This document shows, in pieces, positions 36,924 through 45,539 of a stretch of DNA of 64,000 nucleotides. The notes beneath the pieces were generated by a model. The model was not told where the DNA came from and did no database searches. It worked only from the letters and a program-made list of their open reading frames with translations. The translations under genes and the position numbers were made by a program. This stretch comes from Alteromonas sp. 1_MG-2023 (lineage in GTDB: Bacteria > Pseudomonadota > Gammaproteobacteria > Enterobacterales > Alteromonadaceae): assembly GCF_030547075.1 (NCBI RefSeq), contig NZ_JAUOQH010000013.1, positions 1 through 64,000 of the forward strand. Direction: 5' to 3'. Position 1 is the stretch's first letter. Each line of letters starts with the position of its first letter.

Positions 36924-37799
36924 ATGAATAATAAATTAGTAATATGCGGTTACGGTTGGCTGGGTCGCTACTTAGGCGAAGCCATGTCAGCAACACATTC
37001 CATTGTTGCCACCACACGAAACGAAGAAAAAGCGCTGCAAATAAGCAATAAACGCATTCGAGGCCTGGTATTTAGTTTGGGGGACGACATTAACGCGCTA
37101 TGTGAAGAGCTTAGCGACGCAACACTGGTGCTAAACATTCCACCTGGTCGTCGTAATACCCAGTTAAATGATTTTACCGATAGCATGCTTGCCCTTATTA
37201 ATAACGCAGTGGCGGCCAACGTGGCCCGTATTATCTTTATCAGCACCACCTCGGTATACGGCGATACTAGGAATGATGAGTTAAATGAACACGCCAGTAC
37301 CCAGCCTGAGACCGCGTCGGCAAAAGCCCATGTTGCGATAGAACAGCACCTATTAGATTTACAAACGGATGCCAAGGTAGACGTTAAGATAGTTCGCCTT
37401 GCAGGGTTAACAGGCCCAGATCGTCACCCTATAAATTCATTAAGTGGCAGAAACCTGAATGCGGGCAATAAAAGAATTAATTTAGTGCATATTCATGATG
37501 TGGTAGCCGCCTTAAAGACACTTATTTTGGCCGCTAGTACTAAGACCGATAGTAGCAAGGCTGATAGTAGCAACGGTGATACTAGCAAGGCTAACCGCAC
37601 AAACTTATATCACTTATGTAGCTTACAGCACCCGAAAAGAGGTGACTACTATACCCAAGCAGCAAACAAAAAAGGGATACCTGCGCCTACGTTTAGTGAG
37701 TCAGATTTAACGCCTACGGGCAAAGTGATAGATGCAAAAGCAAGTTGGGATTTACTAGGAATAGTACCTGACTATGCTAACCCTGATGACATGGTGTAG
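36924..37799 (+). CDS. NAD(P)-dependent epimerase/dehydratase-like protein
   Basis: A 291-residue protein of the extended SDR fold. The nucleotide site is CGYGWLGRYLG (8-18), and STTSVYGD (about 110-117) holds the Ser/Tyr region, although the usual YxxxK is not evident. It resembles the YeeZ-type NAD(P)-binding proteins. Residues 204-223 are a low-complexity insert made of four pentapeptides (DSSKA-like) encoded by a 15-bp tandem repeat. I chose the ATG at 36924 because the dinucleotide fold begins there and GAAGG precedes it. Confidence 0.85.
   Translation: MNNKLVICGYGWLGRYLGEAMSATHSIVATTRNEEKALQISNKRIRGLVFSLGDDINALCEELSDATLVLNIPPGRRNTQLNDFTDSMLALINNAVAANVARIIFISTTSVYGDTRNDELNEHASTQPETASAKAHVAIEQHLLDLQTDAKVDVKIVRLAGLTGPDRHPINSLSGRNLNAGNKRINLVHIHDVVAALKTLILAASTKTDSSKADSSNGDTSKANRTNLYHLCSLQHPKRGDYYTQAANKKGIPAPTFSESDLTPTGKVIDAKASWDLLGIVPDYANPDDMV
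37533..37592 (+). repeat. 15-bp in-frame tandem repeat, four units
   Basis: Three close copies of GATAGTAGCAAGGCT (37548, 37563, 37578) follow a diverged copy at 37533. The period is a multiple of three, so copy number can vary without a frameshift. Confidence 0.85.
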
Positions 37800-37851
37800 T
37801 GAAATAGCATGTTGTGACATGATGACGTCGCACGCATAGGTTTATAAACAG

Positions 37852-37879
37852 ATAAGGCACTCACATTTGAGCGCCTTAT
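37852..37879. terminator. hairpin between converging genes, probable terminator
   Basis: ATAAGGC-A-CTCA pairs with TGAG-C-GCCTTAT around a CATT loop, with one internal mismatch. T richness after the hairpin is modest, so efficiency is uncertain. Confidence 0.6.
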
Positions 37880-37953
37880 TATTGATTTACGTTTTACGTC
37901 AACTAGCCTAATGTAGCAACTAACTGAGAATAACTACTAGTCAAGAACAGCGA

Positions 37954-39375
37954 CTAGCCAAACAGGCTAACGCCGAAGTATTTAACCGCCACAGTATTGA
38001 TGAAAATAACTAATAATATGGCTGGAATAAAGGTCTTAAGCGATACATCAACATACTTTTCAAACCATCCGCCGCGATAGCCTGAACTTCCCTCTTCAAG
38101 GGATGCATTGAAGTTTGCACTCTTCCAACGATAGATAACGAAGATACAAATTAAGAAGCCGTTTAATGGCAAAATGGTCTCGTAAAACACGTCAATAATA
38201 ACGTCGAACAGCGACTTATCGACACCCGCGTAGCTGGCGAACTGCGTAAGTGCTTCCACTTTGCCAAATGACAAGGTACACAGTACCGCTAGCACAAGCA
38301 TTACGCTGCCAAGTGATGCTAACGCCCACTTTCTGCTTACGCCTTTCTCATCCATTAAAGCCGCTACTGGCACTTCAAAGATAGACACTAAAGACGTAAT
38401 TGCGGCAAAAAACACTAATAAGAAGAATAGGCTTGCCACGATAGACGCCCCAACATAGCCAATAGAGCTTTGCAGCGCTAAAAATATGTTAGGTAAATAA
38501 GTGAAAATCATGCTCACCGATGACTCACTAAGTTCATCAGGATTAATATCAGGGTTGAATGAGAATATAGCAGGTAAAATCATCAAGCCGGCCGTGAAAG
38601 CCACTGCGGTATCGGTTATGGCTACTAACTTTGCCGACGTAGGTACATCCGCTCTTTTGTCGATATAACTGCCGTAGGTAATCAATATCCCCATACCTAG
38701 CGATAGAGAGAAAAAAGCTTGTGCAAGGGCACCATTTACCACGGTTGCGGTCAGCTTTGAGAAGTCTGGAATGATATAAAACTTCACACCTGCCATGGCA
38801 TTTTCTTGGGTAAGTACAAACACTACTAAGCCAATTAGCATAACAAACAGAGCTGGCATTAGCAGCTTGGCTGCTTTCTCAATACCCTCTTTAACACCGC
38901 CTTGCAGAATGAGATAAACCACACCGACAACCACAGCCATATAAGCAAAGATAGACGATGAATTAATAAATAACCCAAAGGTATCTGGGTTAGCTAAAGT
39001 GTCTAAATTACCGCTGACGGTTTCAAAAAGATAACCGAAAATCCATACCGTGATCACCATATAGAAAACCGCAATCATAAATGGTGTAGCAATGGCTAAC
39101 CAGCCAGCGATTTTCCACTTTCCAGAATTACCACTGATTGCACTGTACGCGCCTAGTGGATCTTTTTTGGCATGACGCCCTACCGACATTTCCGCTAACA
39201 TCACAGGTAAGCAAATAGCGAATACAAAAATGGCGTACATCAATAAGAATGCACCACCGCCATTTTTTGCTGCGCCAACAGGAAAACCCACTAGGTTACC
39301 AATACCTACTGCCGATCCTGCCGCTGCTAGAATAAAACCTATGCGCGATCCGAACTGTTCTCTGGCCCCGCTCAT
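37954..39375 (-). CDS. sodium-dependent transporter of the NSS/SNF family
   Basis: A 473-residue protein with about 11-12 membrane helices. The N-terminus FGSRIGFILAAAGSAVGIGNL forms the sodium and substrate site of helix 1 in the LeuT fold. The family imports amino acids or related solutes with sodium; the substrate cannot be read from the sequence. An AGGAAGGG ribosome site precedes the ATG. It appears monocistronic. Confidence 0.93.
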   Translation of the reverse strand: MSGAREQFGSRIGFILAAAGSAVGIGNLVGFPVGAAKNGGGAFLLMYAIFVFAICLPVMLAEMSVGRHAKKDPLGAYSAISGNSGKWKIAGWLAIATPFMIAVFYMVITVWIFGYLFETVSGNLDTLANPDTFGLFINSSSIFAYMAVVVGVVYLILQGGVKEGIEKAAKLLMPALFVMLIGLVVFVLTQENAMAGVKFYIIPDFSKLTATVVNGALAQAFFSLSLGMGILITYGSYIDKRADVPTSAKLVAITDTAVAFTAGLMILPAIFSFNPDINPDELSESSVSMIFTYLPNIFLALQSSIGYVGASIVASLFFLLVFFAAITSLVSIFEVPVAALMDEKGVSRKWALASLGSVMLVLAVLCTLSFGKVEALTQFASYAGVDKSLFDVIIDVFYETILPLNGFLICIFVIYRWKSANFNASLEEGSSGYRGGWFEKYVDVSLKTFIPAILLVIFINTVAVKYFGVSLFG

Positions 39376-39582
39376 ATCCCTTCCTCTTGTTGAGTTTATT
39401 TTTATGTTTTCTGGGATGGCGATAACTTACAATTATTTCATCGTGCTAATGGCGTCGACTACGTCGTATTGCTCGCCTTTTTTAAGCGAGTCAAAAAACT
39501 GCACCATTCCCTGAAATGCATGGTAACAGCAGTGTAATAAAAAGTCTTGATATTGGGCTTACAGAAAGCGGCAATTGGCGTA

Positions 39583-40392
39583 TCACCAAGTTACCACTTT
39601 ACCGTCCCAGTCAATGAAGTGGCAGCTTTCGTTGCCATTTAGATGGCGAGATACACTCAGTTTTGACAAATGAGTAAGCAGTTGATTAGCTGTAAATTCA
39701 GGCGTAAACAACTTTTTTGCTTTTACGTTTTTCTGAAATGGCGCTGATAGACCGGTATCGACAGTGCCTGGGTGATAACACATTAAAAGTGGTTCTTTTA
39801 AACGCCGTGTGTACTCTACTGCGGCTGTTTTTACCAACATATTAAGCGCGGCTTTTGAAGCTCGATATCCATACCAGCCCCCCAGTTTATTATCAGAGAT
39901 ACTGCCCACCCGCGCACTAATACAAACAATAGACGGGCTTTTTTTCACCATCACAGTCACCAAGTACTTCATCCATAGAGCGGGCATCGTACTATTGATT
40001 GCAAAGTAAGTTGCTAACGCTTCTTCACTAATATCTTCAAGCCGTTTTTCTGGCCGAAGCCCCAATGTTTCGTTATGAAGTACACCGGTAGCGACAATCG
40101 CTAACTTCACTCGTGTACCTTGAGCTTTAAGGTCTTTAACAAACGCCGCTATACTGGCTTCATTGTGTTCCGGCAAGCGAATTGCCGTTACATTACTTGG
40201 CCAATTAGGGTCTCTATAACCACTGCGGCTAAGCGCTATTACCTTTTTAGGGTTCTCACCTTCACTGGCATTGGCGCTCGCCAGTAAATGAACCAGAGCC
40301 TTACCTATCCCGCCCGACGCCCCGATTACAAGATACACCGTACCAGTGCTTTGCTCAGCAGTATTTTGCTCAGCTTTGGGGTTATCAGTCAT
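39583..40392 (-). CDS. short-chain dehydrogenase/reductase (C-factor-like)
   Basis: A 269-residue classical SDR. The cofactor site is IGASGGIGKAL (about 23-33), with the catalytic Ser in CISARVGSI and YxxxK in YGYRASKAA. The ending NESCHFIDWDGKVVTW resembles cell-cell signalling C-factor-like SDRs of gammaproteobacteria. The ATG at 40392 overlaps the upstream DCC gene by 8 bp (ATGACTGA), and AGGTGG precedes it. The two genes form an operon. The substrate is unknown. Confidence 0.88.
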   Translation of the reverse strand: MTDNPKAEQNTAEQSTGTVYLVIGASGGIGKALVHLLASANASEGENPKKVIALSRSGYRDPNWPSNVTAIRLPEHNEASIAAFVKDLKAQGTRVKLAIVATGVLHNETLGLRPEKRLEDISEEALATYFAINSTMPALWMKYLVTVMVKKSPSIVCISARVGSISDNKLGGWYGYRASKAALNMLVKTAAVEYTRRLKEPLLMCYHPGTVDTGLSAPFQKNVKAKKLFTPEFTANQLLTHLSKLSVSRHLNGNESCHFIDWDGKVVTW

Positions 40393-40888
40393 TGTCGCCA
40401 CCTGTGCCTTTTGTGCTTTTGATACTCGCATTATTTTTCGCTCCTGCTGTGCTTTTAGTATGCGCAGCATTCGCATCACTGGGTGATCCCTGTTGAATGT
40501 CGCCAGGCACACATCGGTCACAGGTACGTTTTTTACCGGTCAACAAATACGAAATGGTATAGCGGTGCTTAGCGAATTTGAGGTAACACCAATCGGCAAC
40601 AATTCGAATAACAGGCCAGCGCAAAGGGGCATATAGCCACCCCACACCTACGGCTTTCCAGGCTTGGTGGGTTACATCTAGCCCAGTTATAAGTGTGCCA
40701 TCGGGTAATAACCCGTGAATCCTGGCATTGAGCGCGTGCCAATCTAACTCAGGGTATTGAGCAGCAAATTCTGGTGTTTGAATGTCAACAAGGGTTAATG
40801 CACCGTCTTTATCCCGTTTTCGTAAATGGCGCATTTCTGTTTTACACAACGGGCAGTAGCCATCGTAAAAAATTATCAATGTAGTCAC
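40385..40888 (-). CDS. DCC-family (DUF393) thiol-disulfide oxidoreductase-like protein
   Basis: A 167-residue protein with the DxxCPxC signature in YDGYCPLC near its N-terminus, which names the DCC family. The core ends near residue 130 (GKKRTCDRC), and the last 35 residues are a low-complexity Ser/Thr/Ala/Lys tail. The start is GTG at 40888, with a weak ribosome site. It is the first gene of an operon with the SDR downstream. A redox role is inferred from the CxxC only. Confidence 0.88.
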   Translation of the reverse strand: MTTLIIFYDGYCPLCKTEMRHLRKRDKDGALTLVDIQTPEFAAQYPELDWHALNARIHGLLPDGTLITGLDVTHQAWKAVGVGWLYAPLRWPVIRIVADWCYLKFAKHRYTISYLLTGKKRTCDRCVPGDIQQGSPSDANAAHTKSTAGAKNNASIKSTKGTGGDND

Positions 40889-41061
40889 CTCTGACTTGGC
40901 GGTAGCTTTCTATGTTTTGTACTTTCTATGTTTTGGGTTTTATATATTTTGGCCTTTTTATTTATTATGCTTTTATACGCTAAAAAAATGCACTTGGATG
41001 ACTTGAGTTTACCCGCACTCACACCCACACTGATGTCATACGTTTTTTCTGAGGTAACACA

Positions 41062-41607
41062 ATGGCAAATTTACAAGTAGCCACCCTAGCAGGCGGGTGT
41101 TTTTGGTGTATAGAGTCAGCATTTAATACTGTTGAAGGCGTTGAAAAAGCAGTATCTGGCTATGCGGGCGGCGAAGATGCCTCTCCAAACTATGAATCAG
41201 TTTGTGGTGGCGGTACTGGTCACGCTGAAGTAGTTCAGGTGACTTATGATGCTGATAACATCAGTTATCGAGAGATATTGGAGATTTTCTTTGCACTGCA
41301 CGATCCTACTCAATTGAACCGTCAAGGTAACGATGTAGGCACACAATACCGCAGTGCGATCTTCTATCATGACGACGCGCAAAAAGACGCTGCTGAAGCT
41401 ATTATTGCAGAGATTACGTCTGAGGAGATTTGGCCTAATCCGGTGGTCACTGAAGTTGTGCCCATTGATAACTACCATCAGGCTGAAGACTACCATCAAG
41501 ATTACTTTAAAAATAATCCACAGAACCAATACTGTTCAATGGTAGTTGCACCTAAACTAGCGAAGTTTAAAAAGACATTTGCTTCACGTTTACGCACGCA
41601 AGCATAA
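41062..41607 (+). CDS. msrA: peptide methionine sulfoxide reductase MsrA
   Basis: MsrA reduces methionine-S-sulfoxide in proteins and as free amino acid. The 181-residue protein has the catalytic motif GGCFWCIE with Cys13, and YHQDYFKNNP. A GAGGTAAC ribosome site precedes the ATG. It is monocistronic with a strong terminator. Confidence 0.96.
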   Translation: MANLQVATLAGGCFWCIESAFNTVEGVEKAVSGYAGGEDASPNYESVCGGGTGHAEVVQVTYDADNISYREILEIFFALHDPTQLNRQGNDVGTQYRSAIFYHDDAQKDAAEAIIAEITSEEIWPNPVVTEVVPIDNYHQAEDYHQDYFKNNPQNQYCSMVVAPKLAKFKKTFASRLRTQA

Positions 41608-41660
41608 GCGGCCACAATAGAATTAGCTTGGCTTGCTCGCCTTGAAAAGCCAAACAAAAA

Positions 41661-41696
41661 TGCGGTTACAGATTAAAATCTGTAACCGCATTTTTT
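41661..41696 (+). terminator. strong rho-independent terminator of msrA
   Basis: A 13-bp perfect stem (TGCGGTTACAGAT and its complement) with a TAAA loop is followed by TTTTTT. Confidence 0.92.
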
Positions 41697-41795
41697 ATTT
41701 CTATCAATAGCCTGTGTATTGAAGCCCAGCGCTATTGCAACATAGCGTTTTTGGAGTTCTTTGCTACTGAAGCTTAGTGCTACTGACGCATAGCA

Positions 41796-42944
41796 CTACT
41801 GAAACCATGCGTCATTTAAAGGCACCGAGAACAACAGCGGTGCCATGGCTTCGTAACGTGGTGTCTCTGCTTCACATTTGACGTTCTTCAAGTAGTTTAC
41901 TTTCCACGGGTCGTTAATTAACCACAAGGTATCTTCTACTACTACCAGTCCTTCAATTGAGGCGTTATCCATTACATATTCGCCACAATTATTGTCCGCA
42001 CTTACATTAAACTGCATGGGAATACGCTTGGTTTCAACTTTACCGGCTACATCAATGACCCATACTTCGTTGTCGTTTCTAGCAGCAGCAAGTAAGAAAT
42101 TATCATCGTTATCCGCAGTACTATAAAGCGCTAAGCCATTAATTGGGTGGCTACCCGCATCAAAAATAGGCACCGATAAATCAGGTTCATCTACCACAGC
42201 GAAATCCGCACTTTGCCAAAAATCATCCGTTATGTTTAATGAAAAAATACGCGGCTGCCCTGTTTTGTCTTTCTCAAGACCTAAGTACAAGGTGCCATCT
42301 TTTGCCATGGCCATGCCCTCAATACCGTCGTTGGGAAAGTTACCCACTTCAAATTCGGTAGGAAACTGCAAAGGACGAACATGGGTCATGGTGACGCTAT
42401 CATTCTCATCCCGCTCTAATCGAACCAACAAGGTGGGATAATCGGTAGAGCCCGTGTTTTGATATTTCTTTTCGCAGCGGGTTGAGAGAGTCCCCGTGCG
42501 GGTGGCATCTTCGGTAACGGTATAAATCACATTCGGGTTACTTGGGTCGCTTGCTAGCGCTTCTAAATCTGGTGCATTAGTTAAGTAGTCACTAAAACAA
42601 CTTCGGCGCACTTTTGTGGCTAGGTTGAATGCATTACTTGAGTTGGTTAATGTTGCCGTATCTTTATCAAGAAAATGCAGTTTTCTTTGCTGCTCGAACG
42701 CGGCACTCCCATCTGCAATGGTCACGAGTTGGCCATCAATTTCAATAAGCCCTGAGGTTTGAGGGTCTTGCATAACATCGCTAGTATCGGTGGATATCCA
42801 GCGCCCTATTGATGTTAATACCGTAGCGGTATTTGCACTTGGTGCTGCTTCGGTAAATGTGGCTTCTTTTTTTTCACTACAGCCTGTAATAGCACCAGCA
42901 AGCAAAAGCCCAGTACATGCGGCAACGGCACAACTTTTCAACAT
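41796..42944 (-). CDS. lipoprotein with a beta-propeller-like domain
   Basis: A 382-residue protein with a lipobox ending ITGC (Cys22), so it should be anchored in the membrane and face the periplasm. The rest is beta-rich with repeated strands such as GIEGMAMAKDGTLYLGLE, HPINGLALY and SIEGLVVVEDTLWLINDP. This recalls the SdiA-regulated or esterase-like phytase propeller families, but I am not certain which. An AAGGAAAAAGG ribosome site precedes the ATG. Function is unknown. Confidence 0.8.
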   Translation of the reverse strand: MLKSCAVAACTGLLLAGAITGCSEKKEATFTEAAPSANTATVLTSIGRWISTDTSDVMQDPQTSGLIEIDGQLVTIADGSAAFEQQRKLHFLDKDTATLTNSSNAFNLATKVRRSCFSDYLTNAPDLEALASDPSNPNVIYTVTEDATRTGTLSTRCEKKYQNTGSTDYPTLLVRLERDENDSVTMTHVRPLQFPTEFEVGNFPNDGIEGMAMAKDGTLYLGLEKDKTGQPRIFSLNITDDFWQSADFAVVDEPDLSVPIFDAGSHPINGLALYSTADNDDNFLLAAARNDNEVWVIDVAGKVETKRIPMQFNVSADNNCGEYVMDNASIEGLVVVEDTLWLINDPWKVNYLKNVKCEAETPRYEAMAPLLFSVPLNDAWFQ

Positions 42945-42977
42945 AACCTTTTTCCTTCAACTTAAGATGCGGCTAAC

Positions 42978-43000
42978 CAAAATGCTACCTAAGCATTTTG
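42978..43000. repeat. 9-bp perfect inverted repeat upstream of the lipoprotein gene
   Basis: CAAAATGCT and AGCATTTTG flank a 5-nt centre, about 35-55 bp before the lipoprotein ATG. It could be an operator or a leader hairpin. Confidence 0.4.
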
Positions 43001-43143
43001 TGAAAGGGCGCATCTAGTAATAACGCTAGTATCAGCAAAACCCAATGGGTTAAAAATTGTAAGCGAGTATATCTTCCATACCGTTTAAAACCAAAAAAGA
43101 GTAAGGTACATTTTTCTTCTGATTGCTTTTGGTAGGAGCTATT

Positions 43144-45024
43144 ATTTTTAAGCAATATATTCCTGCGGTAATTGCAGGCCCAATCGTTAGACGAGTGACA
43201 CAAAACACCTGTCACATTTGGTTAGTAACGTCTAAGAGTACAGTCCCAACATTTTCGCTGACGCAACATGATGTGCAGCTAGAAGCAGAGTTGGATTGCA
43301 CCTGTGTACAAGTAGGTAAACACGCATTCATTCACTTATTGTCTGCTACTATAGATGAAAGCTTTACTGCCAATATACCTGTTTACTACCAACTTACCTT
43401 TACGGCGGCTGAGTGCCAAGAAAAGTGGCTTGAAGATCTCGAATCTTTACTTTATTCAGACCAAACTGCATTAAGCTTTTGCTGGACCAACAAGCCAGAA
43501 ACCATACTGCATGGCTCTTGTCGAAAGCCTCATTTTGATGGCGATGATGCCCTGGCCCAAGTCGATCATTTGCTCGATAACGCCATTGCGTCAAACAGCC
43601 CTCGCCCTGATGTGCTTATGATGACAGGGGATCAGGTATACACCGATGATGTCGCCGGCCCTACCCTACAAGCCATTCACCAAACCATAGCCTTGCTTGG
43701 GCTTTTCGAAGAGCCACTTGATGGCGCGATATTAGATAACTCAGCAGAGTTGCCTACTCACCCCCATGGTTTTTATGAGCGAGAGCAGTTACTGCCACAA
43801 ACAGAAACAAACACCGCCCTCTCATCACTCTTCTTTGGTGCCAAAAGAAAACCCATATTCACCTCGGTTAATGCGCAAAACCACTTAATAAGTTGTGCTG
43901 AAGTGATGGCTATGTATTTCTTGGTGTGGTCCCCTGCCCTGTGGCGAAATGTGACTTTTCATATCAATGATGTAGCCGCGCAACACAAAGACACTTTTAA
44001 AAAAGAACAAAGTGCCATTGAAGGGTTTGTAAATAAGTTGCCAAATGTTCGACGGGCGCTGGCGCACATTCCTGTTTATATGATTTTTGACGACCATGAT
44101 GTCACCGACGACTGGAATCTTACACGAGGTTGGGAACAAGAAGTTTATGGGAACCCCTTCTCTAAACGCATGATTGGCAATGCCCTTATCGGCTATTTAC
44201 TTTGCCAAGGTTGGGGCAATGCGCCGCAAAAATGCGCGCCGTTAGTTGCAAGAGCGTGCGACACCTTTACCGAAACGGGCATGGTGGAACAAGACGAACT
44301 CATCGAACAATTGTTAGACTTTGAACATTGGAACTATCGCTTAGACACTACGCCACCTATTGAGGTACTAGATACCCGAACCCGTCGTTGGCGCTCGGAA
44401 TCGAGTATGAAAAAGCCGTCTGGCTTGATGGACTGGGAAGCGCTGTGCGACTTTCAGCACAATATTATTGGAAAGGATGCCGTAATAGTGGTGTCGGCTG
44501 CCCCTATTTATGGGGTTAAATTTATTGAAGCCATTCAAAAGACTTTCACCTTCTTTGGCAAGGCACTTACTGTGGACGCCGAAAACTGGATGGCACACAA
44601 AGGCACGGCAAATGTCATGTTGAACATTTTTCGGCATTACAAAACGCCCCCTGAATTTATTATCTTATCCGGTGATGTTCATTACTCGTTTGTATATGAC
44701 GTAAGACTACGTTTTCGCCGCAATAGCCCTCACATTACCCAGTTTACTTGTAGCGGATTAAAGAACGCCTTTCCCGATGGCTTAATTCGCTGGTTAGATA
44801 GGCTTAACCGTGTTTTCTATGGGCCAAAATCTGTGCTCAATGTGTTCACAAGACGCAGAAATATGTCGGTCACCGCCAGAGAACCTTCATCAGGATACGG
44901 TGAGCTTTATAACGGCTGCGCCATCGGTATATTACAAATTTCACAAAATAGTACAGTTGTTGGCTGCAAAGCTTTGTTGAGCAACGGTAAAGAGGTAGAA
45001 TTCCCGCCCTTAAAAGATGATTAG
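43144..45024 (+). CDS. PhoD-like metallophosphatase/phosphodiesterase
   Basis: A protein of about 627 residues with the motifs of the alkaline phosphatase D superfamily: GSCRKP, MMTGDQVYTDD, FDDHDVTDDWN and LSGDVHYSF, which supply metal ligands. It has no obvious signal peptide. The start is unusual: after an in-frame stop at 43120, the only ATG/GTG/TTG options are TTG at 43123 and 43129, neither with a ribosome site. A strong TAGGAG lies 5 nt before an ATT at 43144, so I prefer AUU initiation there; a TTG start would add 5-7 residues. The last 149 bp around its 3' end are repeated at 48421. Confidence 0.85.
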   Translation: MFKQYIPAVIAGPIVRRVTQNTCHIWLVTSKSTVPTFSLTQHDVQLEAELDCTCVQVGKHAFIHLLSATIDESFTANIPVYYQLTFTAAECQEKWLEDLESLLYSDQTALSFCWTNKPETILHGSCRKPHFDGDDALAQVDHLLDNAIASNSPRPDVLMMTGDQVYTDDVAGPTLQAIHQTIALLGLFEEPLDGAILDNSAELPTHPHGFYEREQLLPQTETNTALSSLFFGAKRKPIFTSVNAQNHLISCAEVMAMYFLVWSPALWRNVTFHINDVAAQHKDTFKKEQSAIEGFVNKLPNVRRALAHIPVYMIFDDHDVTDDWNLTRGWEQEVYGNPFSKRMIGNALIGYLLCQGWGNAPQKCAPLVARACDTFTETGMVEQDELIEQLLDFEHWNYRLDTTPPIEVLDTRTRRWRSESSMKKPSGLMDWEALCDFQHNIIGKDAVIVVSAAPIYGVKFIEAIQKTFTFFGKALTVDAENWMAHKGTANVMLNIFRHYKTPPEFIILSGDVHYSFVYDVRLRFRRNSPHITQFTCSGLKNAFPDGLIRWLDRLNRVFYGPKSVLNVFTRRRNMSVTAREPSSGYGELYNGCAIGILQISQNSTVVGCKALLSNGKEVEFPPLKDD

Positions 45025-45035
45025 TTTGTACGAAA
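44887..45035 (+). repeat. direct repeat, left copy (phoD 3' end)
   Basis: This 149-bp stretch covers the last codons, the stop and 11 bp after the stop of phoD. It matches 48421-48569 without gaps and with three mismatches. This copy keeps the reading frame intact. Confidence 0.95.
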
Positions 45036-45113
45036 AAAGACTGTGAACCTCACTAGGGAATAAGCTCGCCAGCATAATTTAAAAGAATAACTGTAGCTTG
45101 CGGGGCGTGGGCG

Positions 45114-45149
45114 ACCTAACCTATTGCATAGCTCAACATGCTGTTAGGC
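45114..45149. other. attC-like imperfect hairpin near the left end of the copper insert
   Basis: ACCTAAC (fits RYYYAAC) at 45114-45120 and GTTAGGC (fits GTTRRRY) at 45143-45149 form an outer stem, with an inner GCAT/ATGC stem and unpaired bases. At 36 bp it is shorter than normal integron attC sites, so this may be coincidence or a plain hairpin. Confidence 0.25.
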
Positions 45150-45175
45150 CGTATCAATATTAATTCAGGATAATA

Positions 45176-45529
45176 CTACTTCGCGATTAACGTGCCTTTG
45201 TACATTTGCATTTGGCAATGAAAAACGTATTCGCCAGCTTTAAGAGCAGGCAAAGTGATTTTATTGTCATCCCCCATTGCCAAGCTTTTGCTTATATCCA
45301 GTTGTGGAAACACTACGGTTTCGGCGCACGGTGCACTGTCTTTTCTATCAAAAGTGAGCTCTACTTTTTTATCGGCCGCGACTTTGATATTGGCAGGCTG
45401 ATACACGCCGTTATCTACCACTATAGTGGCTGTATTATTATCAGTTTCAATTTGCTTTGGTTTGTACAACCAAAACCAGTAAATGATTGCCGTTATTAGA
45501 ACAGCGCCGAGTATATTAATCATCAACAT
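45176..45529 (-). CDS. membrane-anchored cupredoxin-like protein
   Basis: A 117-residue protein with one N-terminal membrane helix (about 3-22) and a cupredoxin-like beta-sandwich. Candidate copper ligands are a Cys in SAPCAET and the cluster FHCQMQM near the C-terminus (Cys, Met, with an adjacent His). It probably binds copper at the periplasmic face. GGGAGT precedes the ATG. It begins 10 bp after the copA stop, so it is the third gene of the MerR regulator-copA-cupredoxin operon. Confidence 0.88.
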   Translation of the reverse strand: MLMINILGAVLITAIIYWFWLYKPKQIETDNNTATIVVDNGVYQPANIKVAADKKVELTFDRKDSAPCAETVVFPQLDISKSLAMGDDNKITLPALKAGEYVFHCQMQMYKGTLIAK

Positions 45530-45539
45530 AATCTACTCC

